Source of the DNA: Thermococcus onnurineus NA1
GTDB taxonomy: Archaea; Methanobacteriota_B; Thermococci; Thermococcales; Thermococcaceae
Reading direction: 5' to 3'
Length of the DNA stretch: 64,000 nt
Assembly: GCF_000018365.1 (NCBI RefSeq)
Contig: NC_011529.1
Location: 1,426,001 to 1,490,000, forward strand
Positions 16,869-25,412 of the stretch are shown here, piece after piece. How positions within the stretch are numbered: the stretch's first letter is position 1; each line of letters starts with the position of its first letter. A program made the translations under genes and the position numbers. The notes beneath the pieces are model-generated. The model ran no database searches. It was not told the DNA's origin and saw only the letters and a list, made by a program, of their open reading frames with translations.

Positions 16869-18623
16869 ATGTCTGAAGTTATCAAGTTTAACGAGGCTCT
16901 GAAAAAGAAGCGCGTACACAGGGGAGATGAAAAAGCCAAAGTAACGCGGGAGTACTTGGATGAGATTATCGAGAAGTTCGGGGAGAAGATAAGGGACGTC
17001 AAGCAGGCCGCTTACAACCAGTGGATTATAACCGTCGAGAGGGAAGACCTTCCGGAGATAGTCCTCTACTTCCTCAACCACCCGGAGTGGAAGGAGACCC
17101 AGCTCTCATCGATGGTGGCCACCGACGAGAGGCCCCTAAACGGCAAGTTCAGCATCACCTACTGGCTCAGCGTTAACGGAAAGGCGGGTGACTTCTATCT
17201 CGGCGTCAGGGCTTACCTGCCGGAGGACGACCCGAGGTTCACCTCGATAGCGGCCAAGCACAGGGGCGCGAACTGGTACGAGAGGGAAGCCATGGAGATG
17301 CTCGGCCTCACTGCCGAAGGCCACCCCGACCCGAGGCGGCTCGTCCTTCCGGACGACTGGCCGTCCTGCGTCTACCCGCTCAGGAAGGACTTCCACTACT
17401 CGAACAGCCCGCCGGGGGAGAAGTTCTACCCCTACAAGGAACCGAAGAAGGACGAGATAGTCGTCCCCTACGGACCGTATCATGTGGCCCTTGAAGAGGC
17501 AGCACACTTCAGGCTCTATGTTAAGGGAGAAACCATAACAGACGTTGACTATCGCGGCTTCTACGCCCACAGGGGCATAGAGAAGATATCCGAGGGAAGG
17601 CTAACCTACGACCAGGTCTGCTTCATAGCGGAGAGAATATGTGGAATCTGCGGCTGCACACACTCCACAGCCTACTGCCAGGCGGTTGAGAACGCCGGAG
17701 GTATAGAGGTTCCCGAGAGAGCCGAGTACATCAGGACGATAGTCCTCGAGATAGAGAGACTCCACAGCCACCTGCTCAACTTTGGAATAGTCTCCCACCT
17801 CGTTGGCTACGACTACGGCTTCATGAAAGCCTGGAGGATAAGGGAGCACGTGATGTGGCTCGCGGAAAGGCTAACGGGCAACAGAAAGACCTACGGAATG
17901 CTCCTTGTCGGCGGCGTTAGGAGAGACCTTCTGGAGTACAGAAAATCCCTGATAGAAGACGTCCTCAAGAAGATAAAGACCGAGTTCAGTGAGCTCGTCG
18001 ATGAGGCAATCTCAACGAGCACCTTCGTGAAGCGCCTTGAAGGCGTTGGGGTTCTGCCCTACAAGGTCGCCAAGGAGTGGGACGTTGATGGACCCCTTGG
18101 CAGGGGCTCCGGAAGGGACTTCGACGTGAGAAGGGACCACCCGTACGCGGCCTACAAGTACCTCGACTTCAAGGTCCCAGTCTACAAGGAGGGTGACGTT
18201 CTGGCAAGGGCCCTCGTCAGAATAGAGGAAGTTTTCGAGAGCATCTGGATAATAGAGCAGGCCCTCGACCAGATGCCCGGAGGAGACATTCTGGCGGAGT
18301 ACAAGGAGATACCCCCGTACTCGGAAGCGATAGGCATGACTGAGGCACCGAGGGGCGAGAACATTCACTACGTCATGACCGGCGAGAACAACAAGGTCTA
18401 CAGGTACAGGGCCAGGGCGGCAACCTACAACAACCTGCCGGCTGTTCCCGACATGATGCGCGGCTACACCATAGCCGACGCCCCGCTCATAGTGGCGAGC
18501 ATAGACCCCTGCTACTCCTGTACGGAGAGAGTTCAGGTAGTCGACGTCGAAAGCGGGAAGGTTAGGGTTCTCAGCGAGACGGAGTTCAACAAGCTCTCCA
18601 TAAAGGCCTCAAGGAGGGTCTGA
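16869..18623 (+). CDS. Mfh hydrogenase large subunit, NuoC-NuoD fusion (HycE-like)
   Basis: A 584-residue fusion. Residues up to about 190 are a NuoC/30 kDa domain (AANWYEREAMEMLGL...DWP). The rest is the NuoD/large-subunit domain with the NiFe ligands RICGICGC near residue 257 and DPCYSCTER near 545. It extends some 35 residues past the last cysteine with no obvious protease-cleavage context. It evolves H2 from electrons supplied by FdhA/FdhB. The Mbh homologues in this window are two separate genes (mbhK, mbhL), so the fusion marks the formate-type branch, as in E. coli HycE. Start ATG 16869 follows GAGGTGGT. Confidence 0.93.
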   Translation: MSEVIKFNEALKKKRVHRGDEKAKVTREYLDEIIEKFGEKIRDVKQAAYNQWIITVEREDLPEIVLYFLNHPEWKETQLSSMVATDERPLNGKFSITYWLSVNGKAGDFYLGVRAYLPEDDPRFTSIAAKHRGANWYEREAMEMLGLTAEGHPDPRRLVLPDDWPSCVYPLRKDFHYSNSPPGEKFYPYKEPKKDEIVVPYGPYHVALEEAAHFRLYVKGETITDVDYRGFYAHRGIEKISEGRLTYDQVCFIAERICGICGCTHSTAYCQAVENAGGIEVPERAEYIRTIVLEIERLHSHLLNFGIVSHLVGYDYGFMKAWRIREHVMWLAERLTGNRKTYGMLLVGGVRRDLLEYRKSLIEDVLKKIKTEFSELVDEAISTSTFVKRLEGVGVLPYKVAKEWDVDGPLGRGSGRDFDVRRDHPYAAYKYLDFKVPVYKEGDVLARALVRIEEVFESIWIIEQALDQMPGGDILAEYKEIPPYSEAIGMTEAPRGENIHYVMTGENNKVYRYRARAATYNNLPAVPDMMRGYTIADAPLIVASIDPCYSCTERVQVVDVESGKVRVLSETEFNKLSIKASRRV

Positions 18624-18624
18624 G

Positions 18625-19122
18625 ATGGCCGTGACGCTGAAGTACCCCTTCGTGAAGCTTGAAGCCCCTCCGGAGTACAGAGGAATTCCACAGATAGACG
18701 CGACCCTCTGCATAGGCTGCGGTGCCTGCGTTAACGCCTGTCCGCCAGATGCACTCCTCAGGATAGACGACTACAACAGAGGAGTTAGAGAAATTGTCCT
18801 CGATGTGGGAAGGTGCATCCGCTGTGCTCGCTGTGAGGAGGTCTGTCCCACCGGAGCGATCAAGCTCACGAACCTCTTCGAGGCCGCTTCGCCCGACAGG
18901 ATGGACCACGTGGAGGTTGTTAGGCTCAGGCTCGTGAAATGCAAAAACTGCGGCAGGTACGCCGACTTCACTGAGAGGCAGGTGAGAAAGGCCCTCCAGA
19001 TTCTCCCCGAGGAGATCATCGAAAGGGAAGCTCTGGAAGAGAAGGTCTGGATCTGCAGGGACTGCAGGAGGAAAGGGACAGTTGATGGAACCATAGAAGC
19101 CAGCAAGGAGGTGGTTCTATGA
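18625..19122 (+). CDS. Mfh ferredoxin subunit (NuoI/HycF-like) with extra C-terminal CxxC pairs
   Basis: A 165-residue protein. Two [4Fe-4S] motifs (CIGCGACVNACP near residue 31, CIRCARCEEVCP near 71) bridge to the small subunit. The C-terminal third carries two additional pairs, CKNC (about 112-115) and CRDC (about 150-153), which could bind zinc or another iron site, as in HycF. MbhN in this window lacks these pairs. It ends in an ATGA overlap with the small-subunit gene. Confidence 0.9.
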   Translation: MAVTLKYPFVKLEAPPEYRGIPQIDATLCIGCGACVNACPPDALLRIDDYNRGVREIVLDVGRCIRCARCEEVCPTGAIKLTNLFEAASPDRMDHVEVVRLRLVKCKNCGRYADFTERQVRKALQILPEEIIEREALEEKVWICRDCRRKGTVDGTIEASKEVVL

Positions 19123-19940
19123 GCGGAAAGCCGAAGCTCCGCTCCATATGGGTCTTCCACCTCAACACCGGCTCGTGCAACGGCTGTGACATCGAGATAA
19201 TCGACGTGCTCACACCGTTCTACGACGTCGAGCGCTTTGGAATCAAGCTAGTTGGCTCGCCGAGACACGCTCATGCACTCCTCGTCTCGGGTCCGCTCAC
19301 GAGACAGGCCTACTACGGCGCCAAAGAGACCATAAAGGCGATGCCTCCGGAGCCAAGGGTAATAGTCGCCATCGGAACGTGCACCTGTAGCGGAGGGATA
19401 TTCTACAACGGCTATCCAGTCTACAGAAGGCCCGAGAGCGGTAGGGAGGGAAGCGAGTATCCACGGAGGGGAGGTATAGCGGAGCTCATCGCTGACTTGA
19501 GGGACGAGGGCGAGAAGGTCGGTCCGGTCATCTACATCCCCGGCTGTCCACCGAGACCGGAGGAGATAATCTACGGCATAGCACAGCTCGTGGGACTCGT
19601 CGAGAAGAAGCTCAGCTATCAGGAGTACAGCGACGAGCTGGTTCCCTTCAAGCTCCCAGAGGGGCCGCTGGAGGAGCGCATCAGGCTGACCCTTATGGAG
19701 AGGCTCAGGCACCTCGTGGGATACCTCGACAGGGAAAAGATCCTCGAGGATTTCATGGGGCTCGTTAAAGAGGCCGAGAAGAGCGAGAATCCCAGGGAGG
19801 AGCTGGCCAGGCTCGTCAAGGACTACGCCGCCAAATGCGGGGACGTTAGACTGGGCTTCTGTATGATGCTTCTCGAAAGAGAGTACTGGAGGGTCAAAGA
19901 TGCCCTGGATGCTGGTAAAGAGTTCGTATATTGGGTTTAA
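19119..19940 (+). CDS. Mfh hydrogenase small subunit (NuoB/HycG-like)
   Basis: A 273-residue small subunit. The proximal [4Fe-4S] ligands are in SCNGCDIEI (near 24-30), GTCTCSGG and PGCPPRPEEI (near 150). The C-terminal 110 residues form an additional charged, helical region not found in MbhJ (175 residues). It shuttles electrons between the ferredoxin subunit and the NiFe site. GGAGGTGGTTCT precedes ATG. Confidence 0.93.
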   Translation: MSGKPKLRSIWVFHLNTGSCNGCDIEIIDVLTPFYDVERFGIKLVGSPRHAHALLVSGPLTRQAYYGAKETIKAMPPEPRVIVAIGTCTCSGGIFYNGYPVYRRPESGREGSEYPRRGGIAELIADLRDEGEKVGPVIYIPGCPPRPEEIIYGIAQLVGLVEKKLSYQEYSDELVPFKLPEGPLEERIRLTLMERLRHLVGYLDREKILEDFMGLVKEAEKSENPREELARLVKDYAAKCGDVRLGFCMMLLEREYWRVKDALDAGKEFVYWV

Positions 19941-20181
19941 GACCTACCTCGCGGGTGCTCTCTCCCACACGGAGGGAGACTTCGAGGTGGAAGAAATAGT
20001 CGGGGAGATAAGCCCCAGAGCAGCCCACCTGCTTAGAAAATCCTTCGAACGGTCATACTTCACGCTCGCCGATGCTCCCCTGATTCCCTTCGAAGAACTG
20101 GATGAGGGGGATAGGCGGCTAATCTTGAAGGCCCTCAGGGGCCTTAGGGAGAATGAAAGGCTCAAAATAGAGAGGAGGTGA
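19900..20181 (+). CDS. Small unknown protein between hydrogenase small subunit and formate channel
   Basis: A 93-residue charged protein, not recognised. It overlaps the end of the small-subunit gene by 41 bases in another frame, has GGAGG seven bases before ATG, and its stop overlaps the ribosome binding site of the formate channel, so translational coupling looks real. Sequence features: a short aromatic N-terminus, VEEIVGEISPRAAHLL, a YFTLADAPLIPFEEL segment and a basic C-terminus; no cysteines, no membrane span. From position it may be an assembly factor in the role of HycH, but no similarity can be claimed. ATG 19909 is another possible start. Confidence 0.65.
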   Translation: MPWMLVKSSYIGFKTYLAGALSHTEGDFEVEEIVGEISPRAAHLLRKSFERSYFTLADAPLIPFEELDEGDRRLILKALRGLRENERLKIERR

Positions 20182-20186
20182 ATTGG

Positions 20187-21215
20187 ATGGCTGAAACAAA
20201 GGAAAAAATCCTGTATGGGGTAGATACAACCTTTGAGGCCGTAGCAAAGAAGGCCACACCAAAGTTCAAGACAACCCCAGGTAGGCTGCTCTTCGCCGGC
20301 TTCATGGCTGGTGCCTTTATCGCCTTTGGTTTCCTCCTGGCGGTGGTTGCAGCGGCTGGCTACAGCCCGAAGCTCTTCCCAGACACAGGCAACATATCCA
20401 CCTTTAAGATACTCCTCGGTGCGGTCTTCCCGGTCGGCCTCATAGCGGTTATCTTAGCGGGAGCCGACCTCTGGACAGGAAACGTCCAGTTCCTCAGCTC
20501 GGCTAAGGCAAAGGGCTACGCCGACTTTAAGTGCGTCCTCTACAACTGGTTCGGAAGCTACGGTGGAAACTTCATAGGCTCGATATTCCTCGCGCTCCTG
20601 GCCGTTCCGCTGACCGGACTCTTCGGCCACGTTGGAGACCCGAACACCTTCGGCCAGGTCACGGTAGGCATAGCCACCGGCAAGGTCTCGAAGGACATAC
20701 TGGCATTGTTCTTCCTCGGTATCGGCTGTAACTGGCTCGTCAACGTCGCAATATGGCAGTCGGCCAGGGTTCAGGACGGTGCCGGCAAGATACTCGCCAT
20801 ATGGTTCCCGATCTTCGCCTTCGTTGCCATAGGCTTCGAGCACGCCATAGCCAACATGTGGGCCATTCCAGCGGGCATACTCCTCAGTGACTACGCCATA
20901 ACCTGGACCCAGTTCTTCCACAACGTAATCCCAGTAACCTTCGGTAACGCCATTGGCGGTTTCCTCTTCGTGACCTTCTACTACTGGTACCTCAGCCACC
21001 CCGAGCTGACCACTGACCGCCTCATCAAAGAGATCATTGACTTCCTTATCGTTTTCATAGCCTTCTGGGCCGTCGCGGCGCTCATCCCAGCGGGAATCGG
21101 CATAGCCCTCGATCAGGCCCTTGGCAAGGGTGCCATGTACCTCGTCCCGCTGGTGCTCTCGGCCTACTACATCGTCGGTGCCTTCGTCCTCTACAAGAAG
21201 GCCAGGCCGGCCTGA
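20187..21215 (+). CDS. focA: Formate/nitrite transporter family channel (FocA-like)
   Basis: A 342-residue membrane protein of the FNT family with six spans and their broken-helix repeats: GFMAGAFIAFG early, GADLWTGNV in the third span, GIGCNWLVNVAIW and GFEHAIANMW later (a His in the pore region). The long hydrophilic N-terminus precedes the first span. FNT proteins form pentameric channels for formate and related anions. Placed within the formate hydrogenlyase operon, it should bring formate in. GAGGAGGTG lies 6 bp before ATG 20187. Confidence 0.93.
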   Translation: MAETKEKILYGVDTTFEAVAKKATPKFKTTPGRLLFAGFMAGAFIAFGFLLAVVAAAGYSPKLFPDTGNISTFKILLGAVFPVGLIAVILAGADLWTGNVQFLSSAKAKGYADFKCVLYNWFGSYGGNFIGSIFLALLAVPLTGLFGHVGDPNTFGQVTVGIATGKVSKDILALFFLGIGCNWLVNVAIWQSARVQDGAGKILAIWFPIFAFVAIGFEHAIANMWAIPAGILLSDYAITWTQFFHNVIPVTFGNAIGGFLFVTFYYWYLSHPELTTDRLIKEIIDFLIVFIAFWAVAALIPAGIGIALDQALGKGAMYLVPLVLSAYYIVGAFVLYKKARPA

Positions 21216-21257
21216 CTGCTCTTTCCTTTTTTCCATCCATCGTGAGAGGTGAGAAAA

Positions 21258-21539
21258 ATGCTCGAAAGCACGTTCATGACGCTCATGAAGCTCATCATTC
21301 CCCTCTACATAGCCGCGTTCGTCATCTATGCCGTTAGGGCCTTTAAAGGGCCGAGTATTCCGGATGTTATCCTCGCAGTAGACTGTATGAGCTTTGATAT
21401 CGCAGCCTTTATGGCCATCCTGGCAGTCTACTTCAAGTCCACCTTCCTCGTGAGTGCGGCCATAATACTCGCCCTCTGGGCGTACCTGCTGGACATCTAC
21501 GTCGCAAAGTACCTGGCGAACGGGGAGGTGGGAGCATGA
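21258..21539 (+). CDS. mnhF: Mrp/Mnh antiporter subunit F
   Basis: A 93-residue protein with three spans; the MrpF signature is GPSIPDVILAVDCMSFD in the first loop. First gene of an antiporter module that follows the formate channel by 42 bp. A short T-rich stretch (CTTTCCTTTTTTCC) occupies the gap, but no clear separate TATA is visible. ATG 21258 has GAGAGGTGAG before it. Confidence 0.88.
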   Translation: MLESTFMTLMKLIIPLYIAAFVIYAVRAFKGPSIPDVILAVDCMSFDIAAFMAILAVYFKSTFLVSAAIILALWAYLLDIYVAKYLANGEVGA

Positions 21540-21895
21540 GCGAGATACTCTTCTACCTTGGAGCAGTCATGATAATCATCGGCGGCATCTGCGACCTCTT
21601 TGGAGCCATAGGCTTACTCCGCTTCCCCAACTTCTACGTCAGGCTACACGCTGCAACAGTTGGAACGATTGGTGGGGCGGTGGTTCCCCTCTTCGGTGTT
21701 GCCCTGCTTGCCCTCGGTGCGGACTTCCTACCCCATAGGTACGCCATCGCTGGGGCCAGCTTCATCACGGGGATAATCGTCCTCCTCGCAGCGCCAGCGG
21801 GAGCTACTGCACTAGCCTACGCCGCCCATAAGGCCCGGCTCGTGGAGTGGAAGCCAAAGGTCGACCACCTGGCAGAGGTGAGGGGCGATGATTGA
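21536..21895 (+). CDS. mnhG: Mrp/Mnh antiporter subunit G
   Basis: A 119-residue MrpG homologue: GAIGLLRFPNFYVRLHAAT is the family signature, followed by two more spans and the APAGATALAYAAHKA segment. It overlaps both neighbours (ATGA with mnhF). Part of the Na+/H+ antiporter module that converts the proton gradient of the hydrogenase to a sodium gradient, or takes part in direct ion pumping. Confidence 0.9.
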   Translation: MSEILFYLGAVMIIIGGICDLFGAIGLLRFPNFYVRLHAATVGTIGGAVVPLFGVALLALGADFLPHRYAIAGASFITGIIVLLAAPAGATALAYAAHKARLVEWKPKVDHLAEVRGDD

Positions 21896-22142
21896 AATCC
21901 ACCTGCTAATCTTAGCTACCGTCACAGTCCTCGGCATGGTCTTCTCCTACCTGGCCATCACAGAGAAGGACCTGCTCAAGGCGGTCGGATTTTCCGCCGT
22001 ACAAGCCATAGCCTACGCCATAGCCTTCTACATCTTGATGGCGCCTGACATTGTCCTGGCATACGTTGCCATAGCAGTAGGAATCTACTCTGCCCTGCTC
22101 GTCTTCGTGATAAGCAAGACCGAAAGGTACGAGGTGGTGTGA
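21888..22142 (+). CDS. MbhD-like DUF4040 subunit (MrpA C-terminal part)
   Basis: 84 residues, three spans; the AYAIAFYILMAPDIVLAYVAIAVGI segment matches the DUF4040 region at the C-terminal side of MrpA, also found as separate MbhD. Its homologue mbhD at 27269 in this window has APDVAIAEAAVGAGV at the same place. Overlaps mnhG by 8 bases. Confidence 0.87.
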   Translation: MIEIHLLILATVTVLGMVFSYLAITEKDLLKAVGFSAVQAIAYAIAFYILMAPDIVLAYVAIAVGIYSALLVFVISKTERYEVV

Positions 22143-22898
22143 ATGAAGCGCTGGGTCACGCTCATCCTCCTGCTCACCGCGGTCATCACGCTGGCCTACG
22201 TCTTCCAAGTCCCCCAGCCAGAGGACGTCAAACCCCTCGGTGAGTTCTACCTTGAAAACAGCTATTTCGGGGATTACTCGGCCAAGAGCCCGGAGGTTAT
22301 CACCTCAATCCTCTGGGACTACCGTGGCATTGACACGCTCTTCGAGACTGCAGTGTTCTTCCTCGCAATAATAGGCAGCCTGACCGTCTTCAGGCTCACC
22401 AAGGAGCAGGAGAAGGAGGTTAAAACGGAGCCAACGCAGGTGGAACCACTCCCCCTGCCGATTAGGACGGTTACAAAGGTTATCGTTGCGATGATCCTTG
22501 CGGTTTCGGCTTCGATAGCCCTGCACGGTCACTTAACGCCCGGTGGTGGCTTCCAGGGTGGTTCGGCTTTAGCAGTTGCCCCATTGCTGATAATCGCAGC
22601 TTACTCTAAGTATGCCCTCGAAAAGAATGGCTTGGACAAGACCAGGGCGTTAATCCTGCGTTCTATTGGACTCCTGGGAATAGCGTTAGTGGCGTTAGTT
22701 CCACTCCTCAGCGGGAGCTACATAATGCAGAACCAACCAGTATTTCCCGCAGAGATCAACGGCCAGCTCATTGGCGGCTCACTGATTTACTACAACTTCT
22801 TCGAATTCCTAGCAGTTGGAGCCGGCTTTACAGCAGTATTCCTCCTCCTGGCGATTCCAGAGGAGAAATTCAAGAAAATCCTGGGGGTGAGGAGATGA
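22143..22898 (+). CDS. mnhB: Fusion of MbhE-like and MnhB/MbhF-like antiporter subunits
   Basis: A 251-residue protein in which two genes of the Mbh operon are joined. Residues 1-90 match MbhE (SILWDYRGIDTLFETAVFFLAI, compared with DYRGYDTLGEATVLFTAI in MbhE). Residues 95-251 match MbhF/MnhB (HGHLTPGGGFQGGSALA, compared with HGHLTPGGGFQGGATIA). A charged linker (KEQEKEVKTEPTQVEP) joins them. Start follows the previous stop directly. Confidence 0.9.
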   Translation: MKRWVTLILLLTAVITLAYVFQVPQPEDVKPLGEFYLENSYFGDYSAKSPEVITSILWDYRGIDTLFETAVFFLAIIGSLTVFRLTKEQEKEVKTEPTQVEPLPLPIRTVTKVIVAMILAVSASIALHGHLTPGGGFQGGSALAVAPLLIIAAYSKYALEKNGLDKTRALILRSIGLLGIALVALVPLLSGSYIMQNQPVFPAEINGQLIGGSLIYYNFFEFLAVGAGFTAVFLLLAIPEEKFKKILGVRR

Positions 22899-23299
22899 TA
22901 GGCTTCCTCTGGAGCCTCGTGGTAATTTCACTCATGACGACACTGCTCATCGGCCTCTACGGAATTGCCAGAAGGCCCAACCTCGTCAAGAAGCTCATAG
23001 CACTGACTATCATCGGTGACACCGCGAACCTGCTCGTGGTCATGCTCGGCTACCGCCTGACCTATCCGACGGCTCCCCCGATCCTCCCGAGCCTTGAGAA
23101 GAGCGCACTAGGGAGCTTCCTGAGCGCCGCGGTTGACCCTCTCCCCCAGGCGCTGGTGATCACCGCCGTCGTCATTGGAATGGCTGTCAACGTGCTGATA
23201 GCCTTCGCAATCGTTCAGATTTACAGGCTCTATGGCACGCTCGACGCGAGGGAAATAGGTGTAAAACGCTCATCGCCGCTGGAGGGTGAGAAGATATGA
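22895..23299 (+). CDS. mnhC: Mrp/Mnh antiporter subunit C (NuoK-like)
   Basis: A 134-residue, three-span protein of the MnhC/NuoK family: RPNLVKKLIALTIIGDTANLLVV in the first loop and DPLPQALVITAVVIGMAVN in the last span. Paralogue of mbhG. ATGA overlap with the gene before. Confidence 0.9.
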   Translation: MIGFLWSLVVISLMTTLLIGLYGIARRPNLVKKLIALTIIGDTANLLVVMLGYRLTYPTAPPILPSLEKSALGSFLSAAVDPLPQALVITAVVIGMAVNVLIAFAIVQIYRLYGTLDAREIGVKRSSPLEGEKI

Positions 23300-23781
23300 G
23301 GGGTGTGATTCCCACCGCACTGCTCGCGTTCATTACCTACATCCTGTTCACTGGCTCCGCAACGCCCTACGATTTGGCAACTGGAGCCATCGTCGCAATC
23401 GCCGTAGGACTGCTAGCGGGCAAGTTCCTCGTGAAGAACGACGCTAAAGCGCTGAATCCGGCCAGGTGGCTCTGGCTTGGCGCTTACTTCCTCTGGTACA
23501 TGCTGGTCGCCGAAGTCAAAAGCCACATTGACGTGATGCTCAGAATCATTACAGGAAACGTCAAGCCCGGAATAGTCAAAGTGCCTATCGACGTGAAGAC
23601 CGAGTACGCCAAGACCCTCGTGGCGAACTCCATAACCAACACGCCCGGAACGGTCGTGGTGGACATGGACGAGAACTACATCTACGTGAACTGGATTGAC
23701 ACTAGCACGGAAGACCCAGAAGAAGCTAGAAGTGAGATCTCCGCCGACTTTGAGAAATACGCGAAGAAAATATTCGAGTGA
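23296..23781 (+). CDS. mnhE: Mrp/Mnh antiporter subunit E
   Basis: A 161-residue MnhE homologue: membrane N-terminus, then VKPGIVKVPIDVKTEYAKT and ANSITNTPGTVVVDMDENY, the conserved cytoplasmic part. Paralogue of mbhA. In the Mbh operon this gene is first; here it is sixth, so the order of the module has been rearranged. Confidence 0.9.
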   Translation: MRGVIPTALLAFITYILFTGSATPYDLATGAIVAIAVGLLAGKFLVKNDAKALNPARWLWLGAYFLWYMLVAEVKSHIDVMLRIITGNVKPGIVKVPIDVKTEYAKTLVANSITNTPGTVVVDMDENYIYVNWIDTSTEDPEEARSEISADFEKYAKKIFE

Positions 23782-23792
23782 GGTGATGAAAG

Positions 23793-25361
23793 ATGGACAT
23801 CGTGGGACTCACCCCCGTGATACCAATACTCTTCGCCTTTGCTCTCCCTCTCACGTCAATAATAGTCAGGGGCAACAGGAAGATAATCCAAGCATATGCT
23901 CTAATAGGCACGGGCTTGACTCTACTCGCCTCCTACGAGCTTTTCAGACAGGTTTATAACTCCAGCAAGCCCTTAATCTATACCTTCGGCGGTTGGACTG
24001 CCCCGGTTGGAATAATCTACGAAGTCGACAGGATGAGCGCTCTCTTCGCCCTAGTTACTGCCGCGCTGATGTTCCTGATTGCGATTTACAGCTACCGCTA
24101 CCTGGAGCACGAGGAGGGCTTGGAGTGGTACTATACCCTCTACCTCGGCCTTGAGGCAGGTTTACTCGGCGTTCTCCTCACAGGCGACGCCTTCAACCTC
24201 TTCGTCATGATAGAAGTCACCAGCATCGCAGCATACGCCCTCGTCATGTTCTACAGGGACAGGGGCGATTCAATCTGCGCCGGCCTGAAGTACGCCTTTA
24301 TCGGCGCTCTCGGAACGACCATGTACTTCCTCGCGCTTGGGACACTCTACGGGGCGTTTGGAACATTGAACATGGCCAACTTGAGCGCATTAATCCACGG
24401 ATTGAGCTTCCCGATAGCGGGCACCACTTACGGCAATATCGCGATAGCTTCAGGCGTTGCCCTGGCCTTGGCCACCTGGGCGTTCCTCATAAAGGCCGCA
24501 ATAGTCCCGAACCACTTCTGGCTCCCAGAAGCACACCCAGCAGCACCAAGCCCAATCTCAGCCATACTCTCAGGACTAGTCGTCAACGTCGGTGTCTACT
24601 CACTCATCAGATTCCTCTACACCGTCTACGGCGGCGAAGTCAGCGGTTCGCTCGGTGGGGTTATCCACGCCCTCAGCGTTATCCTGATAGTCCTGGGTGC
24701 GGTTTCGGCACTTTTCGGTGCACTCATGATGAACGCCCAGCGCGACGTCAAGAAGCTCATCGCCTACTCCACGATAATGCACATGGGCTATCTGGCGATG
24801 GCGGTTGGCGTTGGAACCCAGCTGGCACTTCAGGCAGCGGCTTTCCACATCATTAACCACGCAATCGCCAAGGCCCTCCTCTTCCTCGCGGCGGGTGCCT
24901 TTATCCACGCGGTCGGCTCAAGGGACATCTCAGACCTGGCAGGCCTCGGCAGGCAGATGCCCGTTGCCACCTTCGGCCTGGCCATAGCAACCCTCAGCCT
25001 CGTCGGAATCCCACCATTCAACGTCTTCTTCAGCAAGTTACTGCTCTTCAACGCCTTCATGGAGGAGAGCCCTGCCCTGGCCCTGGTCCTCGTGCTGAGC
25101 TCTGTGATTGCACTGGTGGCTTACGTTAGAGTGTTCCAGGAGATCTGGCTCGGCAAGCCCAGGGAGAATACTACCATCAGGGAGCATGGCAGCATGAGCG
25201 GGGTTCTGCTGATACTGGCAGTCATCTGCCTGCTGCTTGGACTCTTCGCACCATACATCATCGAACACTACATTAACCCCGCTGTAAGCCAGGCCATGGA
25301 CTACAGGCTCTACATCCAGACGGCACTGGAATACGCGGCAAAGCTGAAGATGGGCCTTTAA
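23793..25361 (+). CDS. mnhD: Mrp/Mnh antiporter subunit D (NuoL/M/N family)
   Basis: A 522-residue, 14-span antiporter-like protein. The signature is AAIVPNHFWLPEAHPAAP near residue 235, then LSGLVVNVGVYSLIRF, plus HIINHAIAKALLFLAAG. Paralogue of mbhH and of the three Mfh antiporter-like subunits, so this operon encodes four such modules. Last gene of the formate hydrogenlyase/antiporter operon; a T-rich run follows the stop. Confidence 0.9.
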   Translation: MDIVGLTPVIPILFAFALPLTSIIVRGNRKIIQAYALIGTGLTLLASYELFRQVYNSSKPLIYTFGGWTAPVGIIYEVDRMSALFALVTAALMFLIAIYSYRYLEHEEGLEWYYTLYLGLEAGLLGVLLTGDAFNLFVMIEVTSIAAYALVMFYRDRGDSICAGLKYAFIGALGTTMYFLALGTLYGAFGTLNMANLSALIHGLSFPIAGTTYGNIAIASGVALALATWAFLIKAAIVPNHFWLPEAHPAAPSPISAILSGLVVNVGVYSLIRFLYTVYGGEVSGSLGGVIHALSVILIVLGAVSALFGALMMNAQRDVKKLIAYSTIMHMGYLAMAVGVGTQLALQAAAFHIINHAIAKALLFLAAGAFIHAVGSRDISDLAGLGRQMPVATFGLAIATLSLVGIPPFNVFFSKLLLFNAFMEESPALALVLVLSSVIALVAYVRVFQEIWLGKPRENTTIREHGSMSGVLLILAVICLLLGLFAPYIIEHYINPAVSQAMDYRLYIQTALEYAAKLKMGL

Positions 25362-25365
25362 TCCT

Positions 25366-25410
25366 TTTTATATTCTTCAGGCACACTAAAGCACCAACGT
25401 GGAGGGAAGG
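25366..25410 (+). promoter_or_regulatory. Terminator-like T tract and probable mobA promoter
   Basis: The gap after mnhD begins with a T run that extends into TTTTATATT (25365-25374). The T run could end the long operon, while the same bases can serve as TATA for mobA, whose ribosome binding site GGAGGGAAGG follows at 25401-25410. The two roles cannot be separated by eye. Confidence 0.35.
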
Positions 25411-25412
25411 GA

